NCBI GenBank assembly: GCA_025917655.1
Contig: CP084613.1
Span: 3,040,001-3,104,000 of the forward strand
Length of the DNA stretch: 64,000 nucleotides
Direction of reading: 5' to 3'
From: Chlorella sorokiniana
Taxonomy: Eukaryota > Chlorophyta > Trebouxiophyceae > Chlorellales > Chlorellaceae
The notes beneath the pieces are model-generated. The model was not told the DNA's origin. It saw nothing but the letters and a program-made list of their open reading frames with translations, and ran no database searches. The first letter of the stretch is position 1, and the number at the start of each line of letters is the position of its first letter. Positions 12,311-24,973 of this stretch are shown in pieces. A program made the translations under genes and the position numbers.

Positions 12311-13999
12311 ATGCAGCGCTATGTGCCGCCAAGCCGACGCAGGCAGGGAGAAGAGGGTGAAGCCCAGTTGGAGAGGAGGGGTCTGGAGGGGGCAGGGACG
12401 TGCTCTGAACCCCCACAGGTACGAGCACATGAAAATGTACGTGCGGTTGATCAGCACAGGCCCAGGTCTCCAACAAGTTCAGGACGGGTCCAGCGGCGCC
12501 CGCTTGCCTGTGCAGGTGAGGCTGGTGTTACTGGAAGGAGAGCTTGACGCATCAAGTTGCCCCCTGGACATTGAACGACGGGAGGGCAAGGATCCCGCTT
12601 CTTGGATCGTGTTCTACCCCGAACGGGAGCCACACGCGCTGCTGCACTGGTTTGCCAACGTGTGTGGCGACGGCAGGGGGCGCCTGGAGTTCCCCGCCAC
12701 GCTCAGCAAGCGGGAGCGTGCTTCATGGCATGCTCTGGCTGCGCAAGCGCAGCTGCACACCCAGTCTGTGGGAGTGGGGGAAGAGCGCTACCTGACTGTC
12801 TGCACGGCGGCGCCCAGCGACCCCGGCGCACACGAACACACTCAGGCTGGTGCTGCTGCCGGGCCACGGCTGACGCGGCAGCAGCAGCAGCGTGCACAGG
12901 AGATTTACTCGGCCTGCCAGATGGAAGGCGGGCGGCATTGGGAGCGCAGCCACGGCGAAATCGAGGCGATGGTGGCGTCTGGCCAGCCCCTGCCGCCCGA
13001 CATTCAGGAGCTGGTAGACAGGAGGTTGGTCTGTCCGGGGGGGCTGCCGTTCTTCAAGAGTAGTCTTGCACTACCAGCCACCTTCCTTGGCGTGCTCGCA
13101 TACCTGTGTCACAAAGCTGACTGGCCCATCCGAGCCTGCGCCCCCGTCAGGGCTGCCGGGCAGCGAGTGAGCGAGCTCCTGCGTGGGGGCCAGCCCAGCG
13201 AGGCGCTGGAGCTGCTGAGCGAAGACCCGCGTCTTGCGTGGGTGAAGGACGCATTCAGCGGCGGCTACCCCATCCACGTTGCCGCCTGGCAGGCAAGCTG
13301 GCGGCTGGGCGCGGCATGGCGTGAGCCATGCTGGGCTGCCAAGGCAGGGAGGCGTGCCCACAATGCAGATTCGGGAGGGCTGCTGCTCTGGGCTTGGTGC
13401 CAAAGCAGCAGCCATACCACATGGTCCAGACCCATCACGCTGCTGAATGCAGGGGTATGAGAGCGTGGTGCTGTTCCTGGCCTCCTTGCCCGGCGTGCTG
13501 GAGCAGCGCGACGGGCGGCGCGACAGCCCCTTGGCAGTTGCGCGGCGGCGCGGGCACCGAGCGATCGAGGAGCTGTTGGTGGAGGCGGGTGCCAGGGCGG
13601 AGCCGGCCACCCTCTCCAAGGAGGGCCCGCCCAGGGGCAGCATGGCGGCAGGGGACGCCAAGGAGGAGGAGTACTGCAGCTGGTCGGCCGAGGAGAGGCT
13701 GCGCTATCGGCGCGGAGGGCAAGGCGTTCCCACAAGGCAGCCCGGGCGGGGGCGGGGCGGCGGCAGGGCTGGGGCGGCCCAGGCCGCGGCGGCTGGTCCA
13801 GCTGGAGCAGCGGAGGCGGGACCACGGGCACACGGCCAGAGCCACGGCAGCCCCGCTGCCCCTGGTGAAGAAGCCTTTGCTTGCAGCGGCAGCTGCCACA
13901 TGGCTGCTGCTTCCGCGTGCGTCACTACTCATCCGTCGGGTTATCTTGCGGCTTCTTGTGTGTCACAACGGAGCTCTCGGGGTCAACAAAATGGTGTAA
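12311..13999 (+). CDS. R3H-domain protein with C-terminal ankyrin repeats
   Basis: The protein starts MQRYVPPSRRR. After an intron, a main exon (from about 12419) runs from YEHMKMYVRLI through an R3H domain (LEFPATLSKRERASWHALA, with the R-xxx-H signature in RASWH, followed by SVGVGEERYLTV). R3H domains bind single-stranded nucleic acid. Beyond a Q-rich linker and helix, two ankyrin-like repeats span the next splice: VSELLRGGQPSEALELLSED, GGYPIHVAAWQ | GYESVVLFLASLPGVLEQRD and SPLAVARRRGHRAIEELLVE. The intron at about 13290-13452 joins in phase. Near 13713 one missing base restores a YRAEGKAFPQGSPGGGG reading, with a stop at 13999; the last segment is less certain. It lies head to head with the 12061 gene (249 bp between start codons). 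Confidence 0.72.
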
Positions 14000-14072
14000 T
14001 GCGGAGGATGGCATTGAGTAAAGGGATAAGCAGTTCGTTGCGAAGCGAGGGACGGGCGGGCGGCCCATCGGC

Positions 14073-16205
14073 TCACAGCTCCGTGTGCTGATCCTCGTCG
14101 TGCACCACGCCTGCAGCGGGGCGGCGGCAGCCCACCACGTTGGACCGGCTGCAACATGCCCAAGCGGCTGCCCAGCCATGCAGTGGTGCACGCGGCGGGG
14201 TGGCGCGCCAGCGCGCGGTTGGCTCACCGTAGAAGGCATGGGGCACTTGCATCATCTGCTCCAGCGTCAGGTGGTCGTCCCTGCACTCCGCCATGTCCAT
14301 CATGTGCTCCGCTTGCTGCAACAACATACAGCAGCGCCACGGCTGAGGCAGGGCTGGCAACGCTCGCTGAGGCGGGCTGAGCGCTTGCACCACGCGAGCC
14401 GCACGGCAGGCTGCACGGCAGGCGACACACCGCTCACCATGCGGGCATAGCGGCTTTCTGTGGGGTGCAGGTCCGCAAACACTGGCAGCAACTCCTGCAC
14501 AGAGGGGTCAGAATCCTTGAGCGCACGCCTGCACAGCACCAGGCCGGCAGGATGCGCTGTAGCTGCTGCGCCGCCGCTTTGCCGCGGGGCCCCCACCTCG
14601 GGCGTCAGCAGGTTGTCCGAGTTGGTGTCCAGCAGCACAAACTTGCGCTGCGCGTTCTGCTTCTCCCTCTCCTCGGTCCAGCCCTCCGCGCCGCCGTGCG
14701 TCTCCCACACCGTGAACTGCATGAAGGGCCAGGGCAGGCGACCGACAGGCACCTCACGCATGCCCTGGCATGGCCAGGCCACCCTGCCCGCAGCGGCCAC
14801 GCGCGCTCAGATGGGCCAGCAAGCGTTGCTGGCCCTTGCATCTGACAATCCCCCCCCACCCCGCAACCCCGTGCCTGCGACCAGAAGCTGTGGTAGAACT
14901 GGTCAGGGGTGAGCTGCAGGCGGTCGGGCGGGGCGCCTCCGGGTTGCCGTGGTCCACCAGCTGCTCGTACACGTCCTGGCGCAGGCGGTTGAGCTGCAGC
15001 TCCGCGTTGCTGCCCTCTGCTGGGGGTGGGGGAGGCGTGCGGCAGGGGCCTGAGCCACCCACGGGCTGCGGCCGCCGCAGCGTGCTGGCAGGTGCTGCAG
15101 GATTGCCGGCTTGCCGCCCCGAAAGGCAGCCAGCCTGGCTGAAGCGCAGCCCACCCTCTGGATTGAGGAAGTCCCAGAACTCGTCCTTGTTGAGGCCGCC
15201 GTCCCGGTCGGCGTCGGCGTAGTGCATGGCGGCCCGGGTGGCGTCGACGTACGAGGAGTAGTCGAGGGGGAGGGGAGCACGCCCGCCTCCAGCTCGCCTC
15301 GCTTGCGCGACGTCTCCTCGTCCGCATCCTCCAGCACTGAAGACAGGTACTCCGCGGGGGTGACCTTGCCGTCGTGGTTGGCGTCGGAGTCGGCAAACTC
15401 GGCTTCGGCTCGTCGCCGCGACACGGCGATGCCGTTGAGGAACAGGTGGCGCTGCAGCTCCTCGCTGCTGATGCCGCCGTCGTGGTTGGCGTCAATCTCA
15501 GGGAACAGCTGCGGCCGGCAAGCAACAAGCCAGGCAAAGCGCGTTTAGGCGCCATGCCGTGCGCAGGGCACAGGGCTGGCAGCAGCAGCGGCTCTCTCCG
15601 CGCGCCGGCTGGCGGAGGCGCCCCCAACACACCTCGCGCAGTCGGTTCTGGATCACAGACTCGGTGGGGTCGTGCAGGTCATCCAACCCCAGATCCTCAT
15701 GGGTCAGGTCGTCCTCATGGGCATAGCTGGGATCAAACACCGCCCGGCCCAGGTGCTCCGCCTCAACCTGTTTGCGGCGCTGCACGTGAACAGGAGGCCA
15801 AGGGTCTGGCGGGGTGTGCACCTGGCAACTGGAAGGTGCGGAAGATGCAGGTGCAGGAACACAACAAACTTCAACAGGTATTCAAAGGTGGTGGGCTAGC
15901 AATGTGCATAATCAACCAGAGAACACCCTCCTGAAACTCACAAACTTGCCATCACGCGTGCGCATGATTTTGCCGACCTCCCGCTTCAGTGGGTGACGCT
16001 GGTCGAACACCCTGATCGCGTTTGTCTCCATAGTCAACAATCCCAACATCAGGAGTGCCAAGACCTGCAGACAAGGGGCAATTTGCGCCCAGGAGGGGTG
16101 TGAATATTGGCATAGGCCGTCGCCTAGCTTGAAATTGTGCATTCCGCCGATGCAACACACCTTCACCGCACATGCCATTGTGCAGTCCGTTGCTGAGCAC
16201 AGCAC
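14073..16205 (-). CDS. reticulocalbin/calumenin-like (CREC) EF-hand protein of the secretory pathway
   Basis: CREC proteins are low-affinity calcium binders of the ER and Golgi. The N-terminal exon carries a hydrophobic segment (VLALLMLGLLTMETNA), a good signal peptide, followed by DQRHPLKREVGKI. Downstream exons carry an acidic stretch (AHEDDLTHEDLGLDDL) and EF-hand loops DANHDGGISSEEL, DSDANHDGKVTPAEYL, DADRDGGLNKDEF, a weaker DTNSDNLLTPEV, and CRDDHLTLEQMM. The protein ends HDEDQHTEL at the stop at 14073; the last four residues HTEL resemble the KDEL/HDEL retrieval signal. The start is uncertain: several in-frame Met codons precede the signal segment within the same frame up to 16205. Its 3' end faces the R3H gene with about 70 bp between stops. 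Confidence 0.85.
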
Positions 16206-16492
16206 AAAGCGCCTTCAAATATTGATGGTCAAGGCGCGGAACAAAAGCTAGCATAAACTCTCGGATATCTATATGGCAGCTATTAACGCCAAATATTGAT
16301 AGCGTACATGGGGCCAGAGCATAGTATAGCCAACAAATGGCCTATGTGTCAACTGTACTTGACGGAGAGGGTCGGTGTTGTAATTCGGCGTCCAAGGTGC
16401 CGAAATCAACCATAATCGATCAAATAGTTGGTGTGTACGCATAGGTGCAGAAGCCCACCGTCAAGAGTCGGGCCCACAGAACGCATGTGAGA

Positions 16493-19400
16493 TGGAGCAG
16501 CCGGCCGTGGATATTTCCGAAAGGCTGAAAGAGGCGCGCGAGAGCGGAAGGCTGAACCTAAGGTGAGCACAGGGCTCATCCCCCTGCACAAGCAGCTGGC
16601 GGCGACGACGGTGGACCCGCCGGGGCCGAGACTAGCAGTCGGCAAGCCGTCTCCCGCACTTTGCTGTCCCTTCTTCTTGCCGTGCAGCTACCTGGGTGTG
16701 GAGGATGTGAAGAATGCGCTGGATCAGGCTGTGGGCATCCATGTGGTAGATCTGGACCTGAGCAGCAACGGGCTGGATGTGGATGCTGTGCCCTTGCTGG
16801 GCGCAACGTTCTCACGCCTGCGTGCCCTGCGCCTCAAGTACAACCAGCTGACCGACCTGCCAGTGACTGCTCTACGGCAGCTAGCTCACCTGGAAGTGCT
16901 GGAGCTGGATGGGAACCAAATCTCAGTGCTCGAGGAGGCTGCCCTTGCGGCCCTCCCTGGCTCTCTGCGCCGCCTGTCGCTCAGCAGCAATGGCATGGCC
17001 CGCCTGCCAGACGGCATCGGCGTCAGTGCTTGCCGTGCACTGACCCACCTGAACCTCAGCACCAACCCGCTCACTGCCCTGCCCGACAGCCTGGGCAGCT
17101 GCCCCGCCCTGTCGCACCTGGACGTGTCGTCCTGCCGGCTGATGGCGCTGCCCGCCAGCCTGGCCGGCGCTGGGTCCCTGAAGCGCCTTTTCTGCCAGGT
17201 GGGCGCAAACCCGGCCAGCCCAGCCCCAGTGCCTCTCATTGGTCCTGGCACTGATATCAGAACAGGAGAAGGTGCCGGCCCCGACCCTGCGCCTGTGCCC
17301 CCCCCGCCCCCCCCGCCCCGGCCCCCCGGGCCCCCCCGGCACCAGAATAACGACCTGGAGAAGGTGCCCCCCGCCTTTGGGCACCTGGCGCTGAAGGAGT
17401 GGAACCTGCGCGCCAACCGTCTGCCGCTCAAGCACCAACAGGCCAGTGCACTCCTGCGTTTGTTTGCAACAGCGCTGGCGCAGGGGGTGCTACCCTCATG
17501 ATGCTGTGCCCTGCAGGCCGCTGAGCGCGGGCTGTCCAAGTTCCTGGCCTTCCTGCGGGAGGAGGAGGAGGCTGAGCGGCTGCAGGAGATTGAGCGCAAC
17601 CGCCCCGTGGGCATAGCGGCAGGGCCCTGCATGGTGTACAGGTGCAAGGTGCGCTCGCGTTGGGCCGCCCTCCGCTGGCCCAGGAGGCTCTGTGCTCGCA
17701 GCCAGCCTGTTTTCGATGCGCACCCACCTGCCTGCGTTTCTGCACCGGCCGTCAGGCCGTGCTGGACGACGCGGTACGTGCGGCCGAAGCGGGGCAGCCC
17801 ACCGACGGCTTTGCCTGGGTGCGGCACGGCCACGCGGCGGCGCAGCATGGCGGCCGTGTGTATGTGTGTGGGGGGGTGGTGGTGCGTGAGGGGCGCAAGA
17901 GCTCCGAGCTGCTGGTGCTGGATCTGGACATCATGGAGTGGCGGGTGGGTGGCGGTGCCAGCTGCTGCCAGCCCCGGGCCTGTGAACGCGTGCGCTGTGT
18001 GGCTGGGCAGTGGCATGCATCGCTGGAGGAGGCCGCCTGATGCGGGGTCCCTGCTGCTTGACCTGCTCGCTGCCTCCCGCCGTGCGGCCCCGGCGTGCGT
18101 GCGGCAGGTTCAGCCCACGCGCGGGGAGCGCCCTGCCCCCGCGACGGCCACGCAATGGTGGTCGACGGCGCGGGCGCCACCTGCTGGTGTTTGGCGGGCG
18201 CAAGGAGGCGGGGGAGGCGCCTGGCCGACATCCACATCCTGGACCTGGCCTCCTCCACCTGGCTGGCCCCCGCCAGGAGGCAGGCCCCGCCCCCAGCCCC
18301 CGCGAGCAATGCTCCGCTGTGTTTGCCCAGGGACGGCTGCTCATCTTTGGGGGCAGGACCAACGGTGCGCGAGGGGCGCGTCGCGCCAGGCTGGGCAAGC
18401 CTCACCAGCTCCCGCGGGCGGCGCGCCTCTCAGACCTGAACACCACCTCGCTGTCCCTGCGTCCCAGGGGCGCGCCTCAACGACCTTTGGGCCTTCGACC
18501 CTGGCTCCATGCGCTGGCAGCAGCTGACGGGGACGGGCATCATGCCGTCGCCGCGGCAGGGCGCCGCCATGTGCGAGGCCGAGGGCTGCCTGTGGGTGAT
18601 GGGCGGCCAGGCCAACTTTGTGCTGGACGACCTCTTCACCTTTGACCTGGCCACACATGTGGGCGGATGGCGGCCGCTGGCTGCCTGGGACCACCCTGTA
18701 CCCGCCTGAGAGCGTGTTGCCCGGCATGCAGCTGCGCTTGCCGCTGCACGGCCGGAGCATGCGGGGCGGGCGGGCGTTTTGACCCGCGCGGGGAGCCGGC
18801 GCGCCGCCCTTCTCCCCCTCCCGCAGGAGTGGCAGGTGGTGTCGATTGCCGGGCGCAGCAAGGCGGCGCGCGGGCGGGGGGCACGTCATTGCGGTGCACG
18901 AGGGCACCCCCTTCATGTACGGCGGCCGAGACGCGCTGGGGGCCCAGGTGTCCCACCTGCTGCGCCTGCGGCGAGTGGGGCCCAACAGGTGGCTGCGCCT
19001 TCTGCTGCTGCTCGCACCGCTGATGGCAGCATGCACGGCTGACGCAGGCTGCAAGTAGTATCACTTTCATGTCGCGTGACAAAGAGTGCCTAAGCGATCC
19101 CCCAATCTTCCAGGTATGAGTGGGCGGAGACGGAGTTTTGTCTGCAGCCCAACCGCAGCCGCATCGTGCTGTTCTACTCCGAGGGGCGCCTCTGCATCTG
19201 CCAGGCACGAGGATGGTTGGGAGGGGGTTCTGTGCCGTGTCGATCAAAGGGCGGCACGGCTGCGATGAGGGTGGGTGGATGCTCGGGGAGCAGCCCCTCC
19301 CTGCCCCCTGGCAACACGAGTGCACCGCGGCGCTGGCCCGCCCCGCAGAGCGGCCACCCCTGCACAAGCTGAGCGTGGACCCGCATCAGATTGAGAGCGG

Positions 19401-22400
19401 CGGGGTGATCTGGGACGTGACGCAGCTGGTGCCCCTGGCAGCCGTGAAGGTGAGGCTGCGGGGCCATGCAGGGTTGCTGGTGCGGGCGAGGAGCGTGCTG
19501 CGCGCCTCGACCGGCTGGCCGCCCCATGCACCCCGCTTTCCTCCCATGCCCCGCAACCCAGGACAAGGTGGAGCGTGAGGATGCGTCGCTGGCCAGCCCC
19601 AAGAGCGAGCGCATCCGCCACGCCTGCCTCATCGCCAGCAAGCTGCCGCCGCCCTTCCGCGAGCACGCGCCGCGCGAGCGCCAGCTGCTGGCCGCAGCCG
19701 CCTCCTTTGTGCAGCGCTGGGCGGCAGAACCGGCGTCCCTGGGGCGGCTGCCGCCCTGCGTGGTGCTGCCCAACGAGTGCGGGGCCCCCAAGGTGGTGTG
19801 CACCACGCTGCGCCCCACCCGCCTGCCCCACACAGACCTGCACGACCTGCACGCCATCGCCCAGGTGGGCCCTGGCGGCAGCTGAGGGGGCGGTGCCGCG
19901 GCCCCGCCACCCCTGTTCTTAGCCGGCCTGCTTGAGCGTGCGATGCCTGGTCTGTCCGATCAGTTGTGCCCCTGCATTCGCAACCCTGCCACCCCCTGCC
20001 GTGGCCCCAGTTTGTGGCGGAGTTCTTCACTTTTGAGCCCCTGGAGCAGCTGGACCGGGCCCCCGCCCACCTGGTGTCGCCCTGGAGCCTGCTGGAGTGG
20101 CAGGTGGGGGCGCATCGGGTAGAAGGTGGGGTTCCCCCAGAGGTGGCCTGGAGAGGGCCCGGATGCCCAGCAAGCAGCCTCCCCCAGCTGACCGCCATGC
20201 TGCCCCCTACCGCTGCAGGCCGGCGACAGCTTTGACCTGGCCACCCTGGCCTGCTCGCTGCTGCTGGGCGCTGGGTACCGCGCCGCCGTGGTCGTGGGCT
20301 ATGTCAGCAAGCAGGCAAGCTACCGATCAGGGCACAACGGTTCCTCCATGAGGATTGCTGGGTTGATGACTTGGCAGTTTTGATTGCGTGCTTCTCTCCA
20401 GGTGGCCCTGGGCGACCAGACTGGGCTGGACTGTCCCTGGATTCGGGAGCACGGCATTGAGGCGCCGCCACACGCCGACCCCGTGCGGCAGGAGCAGGAG
20501 CCCAGCCGCGAGTGGGGCGAGGAGCAGGATCAAGGCGCGGGTTGGGACGAAGCGGAGCAAGCGTTGCAAGCAGTCAACAGCCTGGCGGCTGATCCAGAGC
20601 AGGCAGACTGCCAGCCAGACGGAGAGCCACGCCCGGCCACAGCGGCTGCCGCTCCTCCCGAAGAAGCAGCTCCCCCGAGGCCGCCGCTGTTGGCCAGATC
20701 TTGAGCACTCGGGAGGAGGGGGCCAATGAGGTGACCCATGAGGTGCGCACTGCTGCTGATGGTCCCGAAGGTTTGGCAGCACCCCCAAGCAGCCAGCAGG
20801 CAGAGGGGGACCAGGACGCGCCTACGGGCGGCGCAGCCAGCCCAGCGGGCAGCGGCGGCCAGCCAGCGCGCCACCTGCACGCGTTCGTGCTGGTGAAGGC
20901 TGGGCGGCGCGAGGTGCGGCAGGCGCAGCTGCTGGACCCCGCCACAGGCTGCCTGCACTCCGCGGAGGAGGCGCCCTGCCTGGGTGTGGAGTGTGCCTGG
21001 GACGCCGCAAATTTTTACTGCAACCTGCAGCGCGGCAGCGGCAGCCGCTGCGGCGAGGGAGGGGGACGGCGAGGGGCCCGACTCGCGGGCAGGCCTGCCG
21101 TCTCTGGCCGAGCTGGCAGTGATGGACTGGAACTTTGGCAACCCCAACTGCTGGCTGCCCCTGCTGGCCACAAAAGAGGCAAGCACCTGTTGTGTGGCGC
21201 TGCGGCGCCCGGGCTGGGGCGGGCATGCTGGGTGCACCTGCTCATGCGCTGTGCTGTGCTGTGGTGCAGGAACAGCTGGACACAGCCACCCAGCCCGGCA
21301 GCCTGCACAGCAAGCTGTCGGGCGACGCAGCGGCGCGCAAGTCGGCCAGCAGCCGCCTCTCCCGCATGCCCAGCACGTTTTCAAGCAGGGCGCGGGCCTA
21401 TCGCCCGCACCCACCCCTCCACCCTCGGCAGCGCAGCCCTGCTGGCGCCTGCCGCTCCTGCGCCCGCTTTCGTGCTGGGCGCCAGCCCGGCCGCCGTGCC
21501 CGCGCAGGGCTGCAGCCTGCCCCACACCCCGCCCGCTGAGCAGGGCGGTGGCGGGGCGGCCTGGCCCTGCAGGTGCTGGCTGCCGGGCACGAGGGCACGC
21601 CGCACGTGGGGGCCTTGCCGCCGGCCGCGACCTGGCAGACTCCTCGCTGGCCTACCTCTCTCCAGACGCATCCGCCGCCCTGCGCCGGCGGTCCGCGCTG
21701 CTGGCGCCACCTGGCGCCGCCGGCTCGCTCCTTGCTCCCACCGGGAGCTCGGGCTGTGCCGTGGCTTCGCCCGAGCGCGCCTTGCCCCACCCAGCAAGCG
21801 TCAGCAGGGGCAGGTGCGGGCGGGGCGGGCTTGGCCTCGCTGCCGCCGCCCCCGAGATGCCGCCCAGCTGGGTGCCGCCGCTGGCGGTGTCCCGGGCGCC
21901 TCGACTCCCGCTGCCCCGCGGCGAGAAGGCGACGCAGTTCCGGCAGGCTCGGCGGGAGCTGTTTGCTCGCTACGGGGAGTGCCAGCGCTGGGATGGCCTG
22001 GTGAGCTGGGGGTGCCTGTGCAGGGCAGGCAGCGCCCATGCGCTGGGCATCCCATGTGCCTCTGCGTGCTCCCTGGCACCTGCGGCAGGGGACTCCCCAC
22101 CCACCCCAACCCCCGTCTTTATTACCTCCCTGGCTGGCCGCCCTCCCCTCCCGCACACACACGCACACATCTCAACCCCATCCTACCCAGGTCGAACGGC
22201 TGACCACGTACTCAGACGCAGAGTGCTGCCACCCAGCGACAGCGCTGGAGCTGTTTGAGCGGCGGCGGGACGGCCTGGTGCGGCGGGAGGTGCGCCCCGC
22301 CGACCGCTCCTCGCTGGCCAGCTTTGGCCCCGGGGCGGCGCACGGGCTGCGCAGCCTGCGCGCCGTGCGACCCAGCGGGGAGCAGGCTGGAGAGCTGGAC

Positions 22401-24112
22401 CTCTGCTTCTACAGCGAAGCGCGGGCGGATGGACTGGCCAGGTGAGTTGTAACGTATATAGGGAAAAGGCTGGGTGGGTGCACTCAGCCAATGTGCAGAG
22501 GCGTCTGCTGCGCCCGCCTGCGACTGAGCAGCCTCACGACCTGGTGGTGCTGCGGGAAGGGGCGCTAGCCTGGCTTGTGAGCCGGGCAAACACGCACTGC
22601 AGGCGGCTGTGCGCTGGCGGAGGGATGGAGGAATGGTTTGCTGAGGGCAGCCGGCAGGACAGGCTGCTTTACCGCAGCGTGCTGTACGCCTCGGCAGGCG
22701 TGCAGCCGCCCGCCGCCCTCAACAGCGCCATCCGCAGGCTGAGCGACGCGGCGGCCATAGTGGCCGCGGGGGCCCACGCGCGCGCCAGCTTCCAGCACGG
22801 CCAGGGCGGCGGCGGGGCGGAGGCGGTGTGGGATGCCCAGGATCGCGAGGTGGCGGTGATACACGAGCGGTACAGCCCAGCCCCCAGGCCGGCGCGCTGC
22901 TGCAGCGCCGCTTGAGCTGGCCTCCTCGCTGGTGCAGCTGGAGGTGCAGGCCCCGCCTGGCGAGGATGGCCAGCCGGGGGCCCCCATCACACTCACTTGC
23001 GGTGAGCGGGCCGCTCTGCCTGCCCACACACATGGGTGCCTGGCCTGCATGCCCCTTGCCGTGACTGGCGGGTGCTGCCGCCTTGCAGACCTTGGTGGCT
23101 GTGTGCTGGAGCACGGTGCGGGGCCGCCAGCAGAGCGGGGCAGTGAAGGTCCTGGAGGCGAGGAGTGGCCGGGCCAGAGCGCTGGCGAGGCGCAGCGCCG
23201 GGGGTGCGCCGCCCTGTGCGCTGCGTCTGCCGCCGCCCAAGCAGCCGCGCGTGCCGCCGAGGAGGAGACGCGCGCCATCCTGGCCTCCCGGCAGCGCCAG
23301 GAGCAGGGCATGCAGCTGGTGGGGACCGCCTTCTACGACGCCACGCGTGTCAAGGTGGGGCAGGGCGGGCCCACCGGTTGTGTGTGCGCGATGCATCGGC
23401 ATGAGCAAGGGACGGCCGGCGCGCAACCCTGCATGCTGTTGAGGTGTCCCCCATGGGCGGCCCCACGCCCTGCAGGTGGAGGACAGCGACGGGGTGGGGG
23501 TGGGCACGCTGGAGGAGGAGGACTCATGGGACTTCCTGCGCCCCTTCCTGCCAGCCACGGGTGAGCGGGGTGTGGAGTGGGGGCGGTGGCGAGGCGGGGC
23601 GGAGCTCTCGCGCCGCGTGTGGCCAGGAACCGCCAGCCAGACCACCACCTGTGGGCCAAACTCCCCCAGCTGGCTGCTGCTCAAGACCGCTCCCCCAGCT
23701 TGAACTGGGTAGCAGCCCCCACCACCTCGTCCTGGGTGAGCACCAGACCGTTGTGAGCGCCCCCAGGTGCACGTGACATGACGGCCGCCGAGGCGGAGGA
23801 GGCGTGGCGCGCCTGCCTGGCCGCCTTTGACGACCGCATGGCCGACCGACGGCGCGTGCTGGTGACGCGGCTGGCTGAGAGCGAGGCGGAGGCGTCGCGC
23901 CTGCGGGGCGTGTTGAGGACGAGGTGCAGCACCTGGGCGCCGCCGACGTGGCGCGGGTGCAGGAGGAGGAGGCGGCAGCCGCGTTCCGCCTGCGTGTTGT
24001 GCGCCGCCGCGTGGAGCGCTTCCCCTTGGTGGTCAAGGAGAGGCGGGGAGAGCTGGAGGCACGCCTGGCCGGGGACAAGCGACTGGCGGCTGCGCTCACA
24101 CCCGACCGCTAA
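16493..24112 (+). CDS. DRC7: dynein regulatory complex subunit 7 (DRC7/CCDC135/FAP50), with LRR and Kelch N-terminal region
   Basis: DRC7 is a nexin-DRC subunit of motile axonemes. Exon 1 (MEQPAVDISERLKEARESG) splices into about seven leucine-rich repeats (16688-17500; VVDLDLSSNGL, LEVLELDGNQI), then AAERGLSKFLAFLREEEEAE. A phase-0 junction (CK | AVLDDAV) leads into Kelch repeats (17757-19025; RVYVCGG, LLVFGGR, LLIFGGRTNG, LWVMGGQ, FMYGGRD). The DRC7 core follows: HACLIASKLPPPFRE, VVLPNECGAPKVVCTTLRPT, FVAEFFTFEPLEQ and the transglutaminase-like SFDLATLACSLLLGAGYRA, then VALGDQTGLDCPW, MPPSWVPPLAV, LFERRRDGLVRREV, FYSEARADGLA and a charged helical end at 24112. Several frames break at single missing bases, for example the C run at 20672-20676. 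The LRR part could be a separate upstream gene, but the in-phase splice argues for one protein. Confidence 0.85.
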
Positions 24113-24270
24113 GCAGCTGCGGCCGAGCCTGCGCAGACCGTTGCAAGCGTTGCAGCGACAAGAGCCAAGTTGAGTGTAGCAAGTGATGACAGTGTTTGGG
24201 AACAGTTAGGAACAGTAGCAAAAAGGAATGCAACAATGAGGAGAACAGGTGGAGGCGTGGGTGCGCAGGT

Positions 24271-24770
24271 CTACATTGGGCCTCCTGGCTGGACCAGCCC
24301 TGGCTGCTGACCTGGCAGCGCTGCCTGCTGCTGCTGCTGCTGCTGCTGAGGAGTGGCTTGTGAGTCTGCCAGAGCCGCCAGGCTCATCAGGTTCTGTTGC
24401 AGACGCTTCTGATACCTGCACACGTGTTCGGGTGCCATTGTGTCGCCTTAGCTTTTGATAACAAAGATCAGCTGCACAGCGGTGGGCAGCGGCGACAGCA
24501 GCTGCAGCCTCACTCGATGCATTCATCTAGCTTTCCCAAGTTCTGGTTCTCCACTATAGCTGCAATAAGTTTGGAGTTTTCTTCCAACATCTGCGACAAC
24601 AGCAGCGCGAAGCAGCCTTCGTGGCAATCCTCACTGGCAAGCGGGCGGGGGTGTCGGCAGCCGAGGAGCACTGCGCTGTTGCGAACTGCCCCAGCACAAC
24701 ACACCTGCTGGATCTCCACTGTGGTTAGTAGGCGCTTGGGGCCTGCAGGTTGTTGCGTTGCAGCGGACAT
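24271..24770 (-). CDS. GIF: SS18/GIF-type transcription co-activator (SSXT domain), small
   Basis: GRF-interacting factors (ANGUSTIFOLIA3 family; SS18 in animals) link transcription factors to SWI/SNF chromatin remodelling. I reconstruct three exons: 24770-24705, 24590-24514 and 24415-24271, with GT-AG borders and phases 0 and 2 that fit exactly, giving 95 residues. The core reads IQQ | MLEENSKLIAAIVENQ then NLGKLDECIE | YQKRLQQNL and MSLAALADSQ, the hallmark SSXT helices (ENxxLIxAIxENQNxGK). It ends with Q7 and a Gly/Pro-rich GLVQPGGPM. The C-terminal activation region is much shorter than in plants. Convergent with DRC7 and head to head with ATP12 (203 bp between start codons). Confidence 0.88.
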
Positions 24771-24973
24771 TTACTTTTTGAAGGCGGAGCAAAGTTTGTG
24801 TCGGACAGGTAGTTATTTGAACATCAACATCATGGTTTCTGACACGATAAGCACCCAGAAAGCGCGTCAGGATCTCCCAAAAAATCAGCATTCATGTGTA
24901 CCTTCGGAGTACCGCCAGGAGCTATGAGGCAATGTTGGGACTTGCCAGCGGTACTGAAACCCTACATTGCAGC

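Noticed and set aside
16886-18016. 376-codon minus-strand frame
   Set aside because: Antisense to the LRR and Kelch exons of the DRC7 gene, which carry strong motifs on plus.
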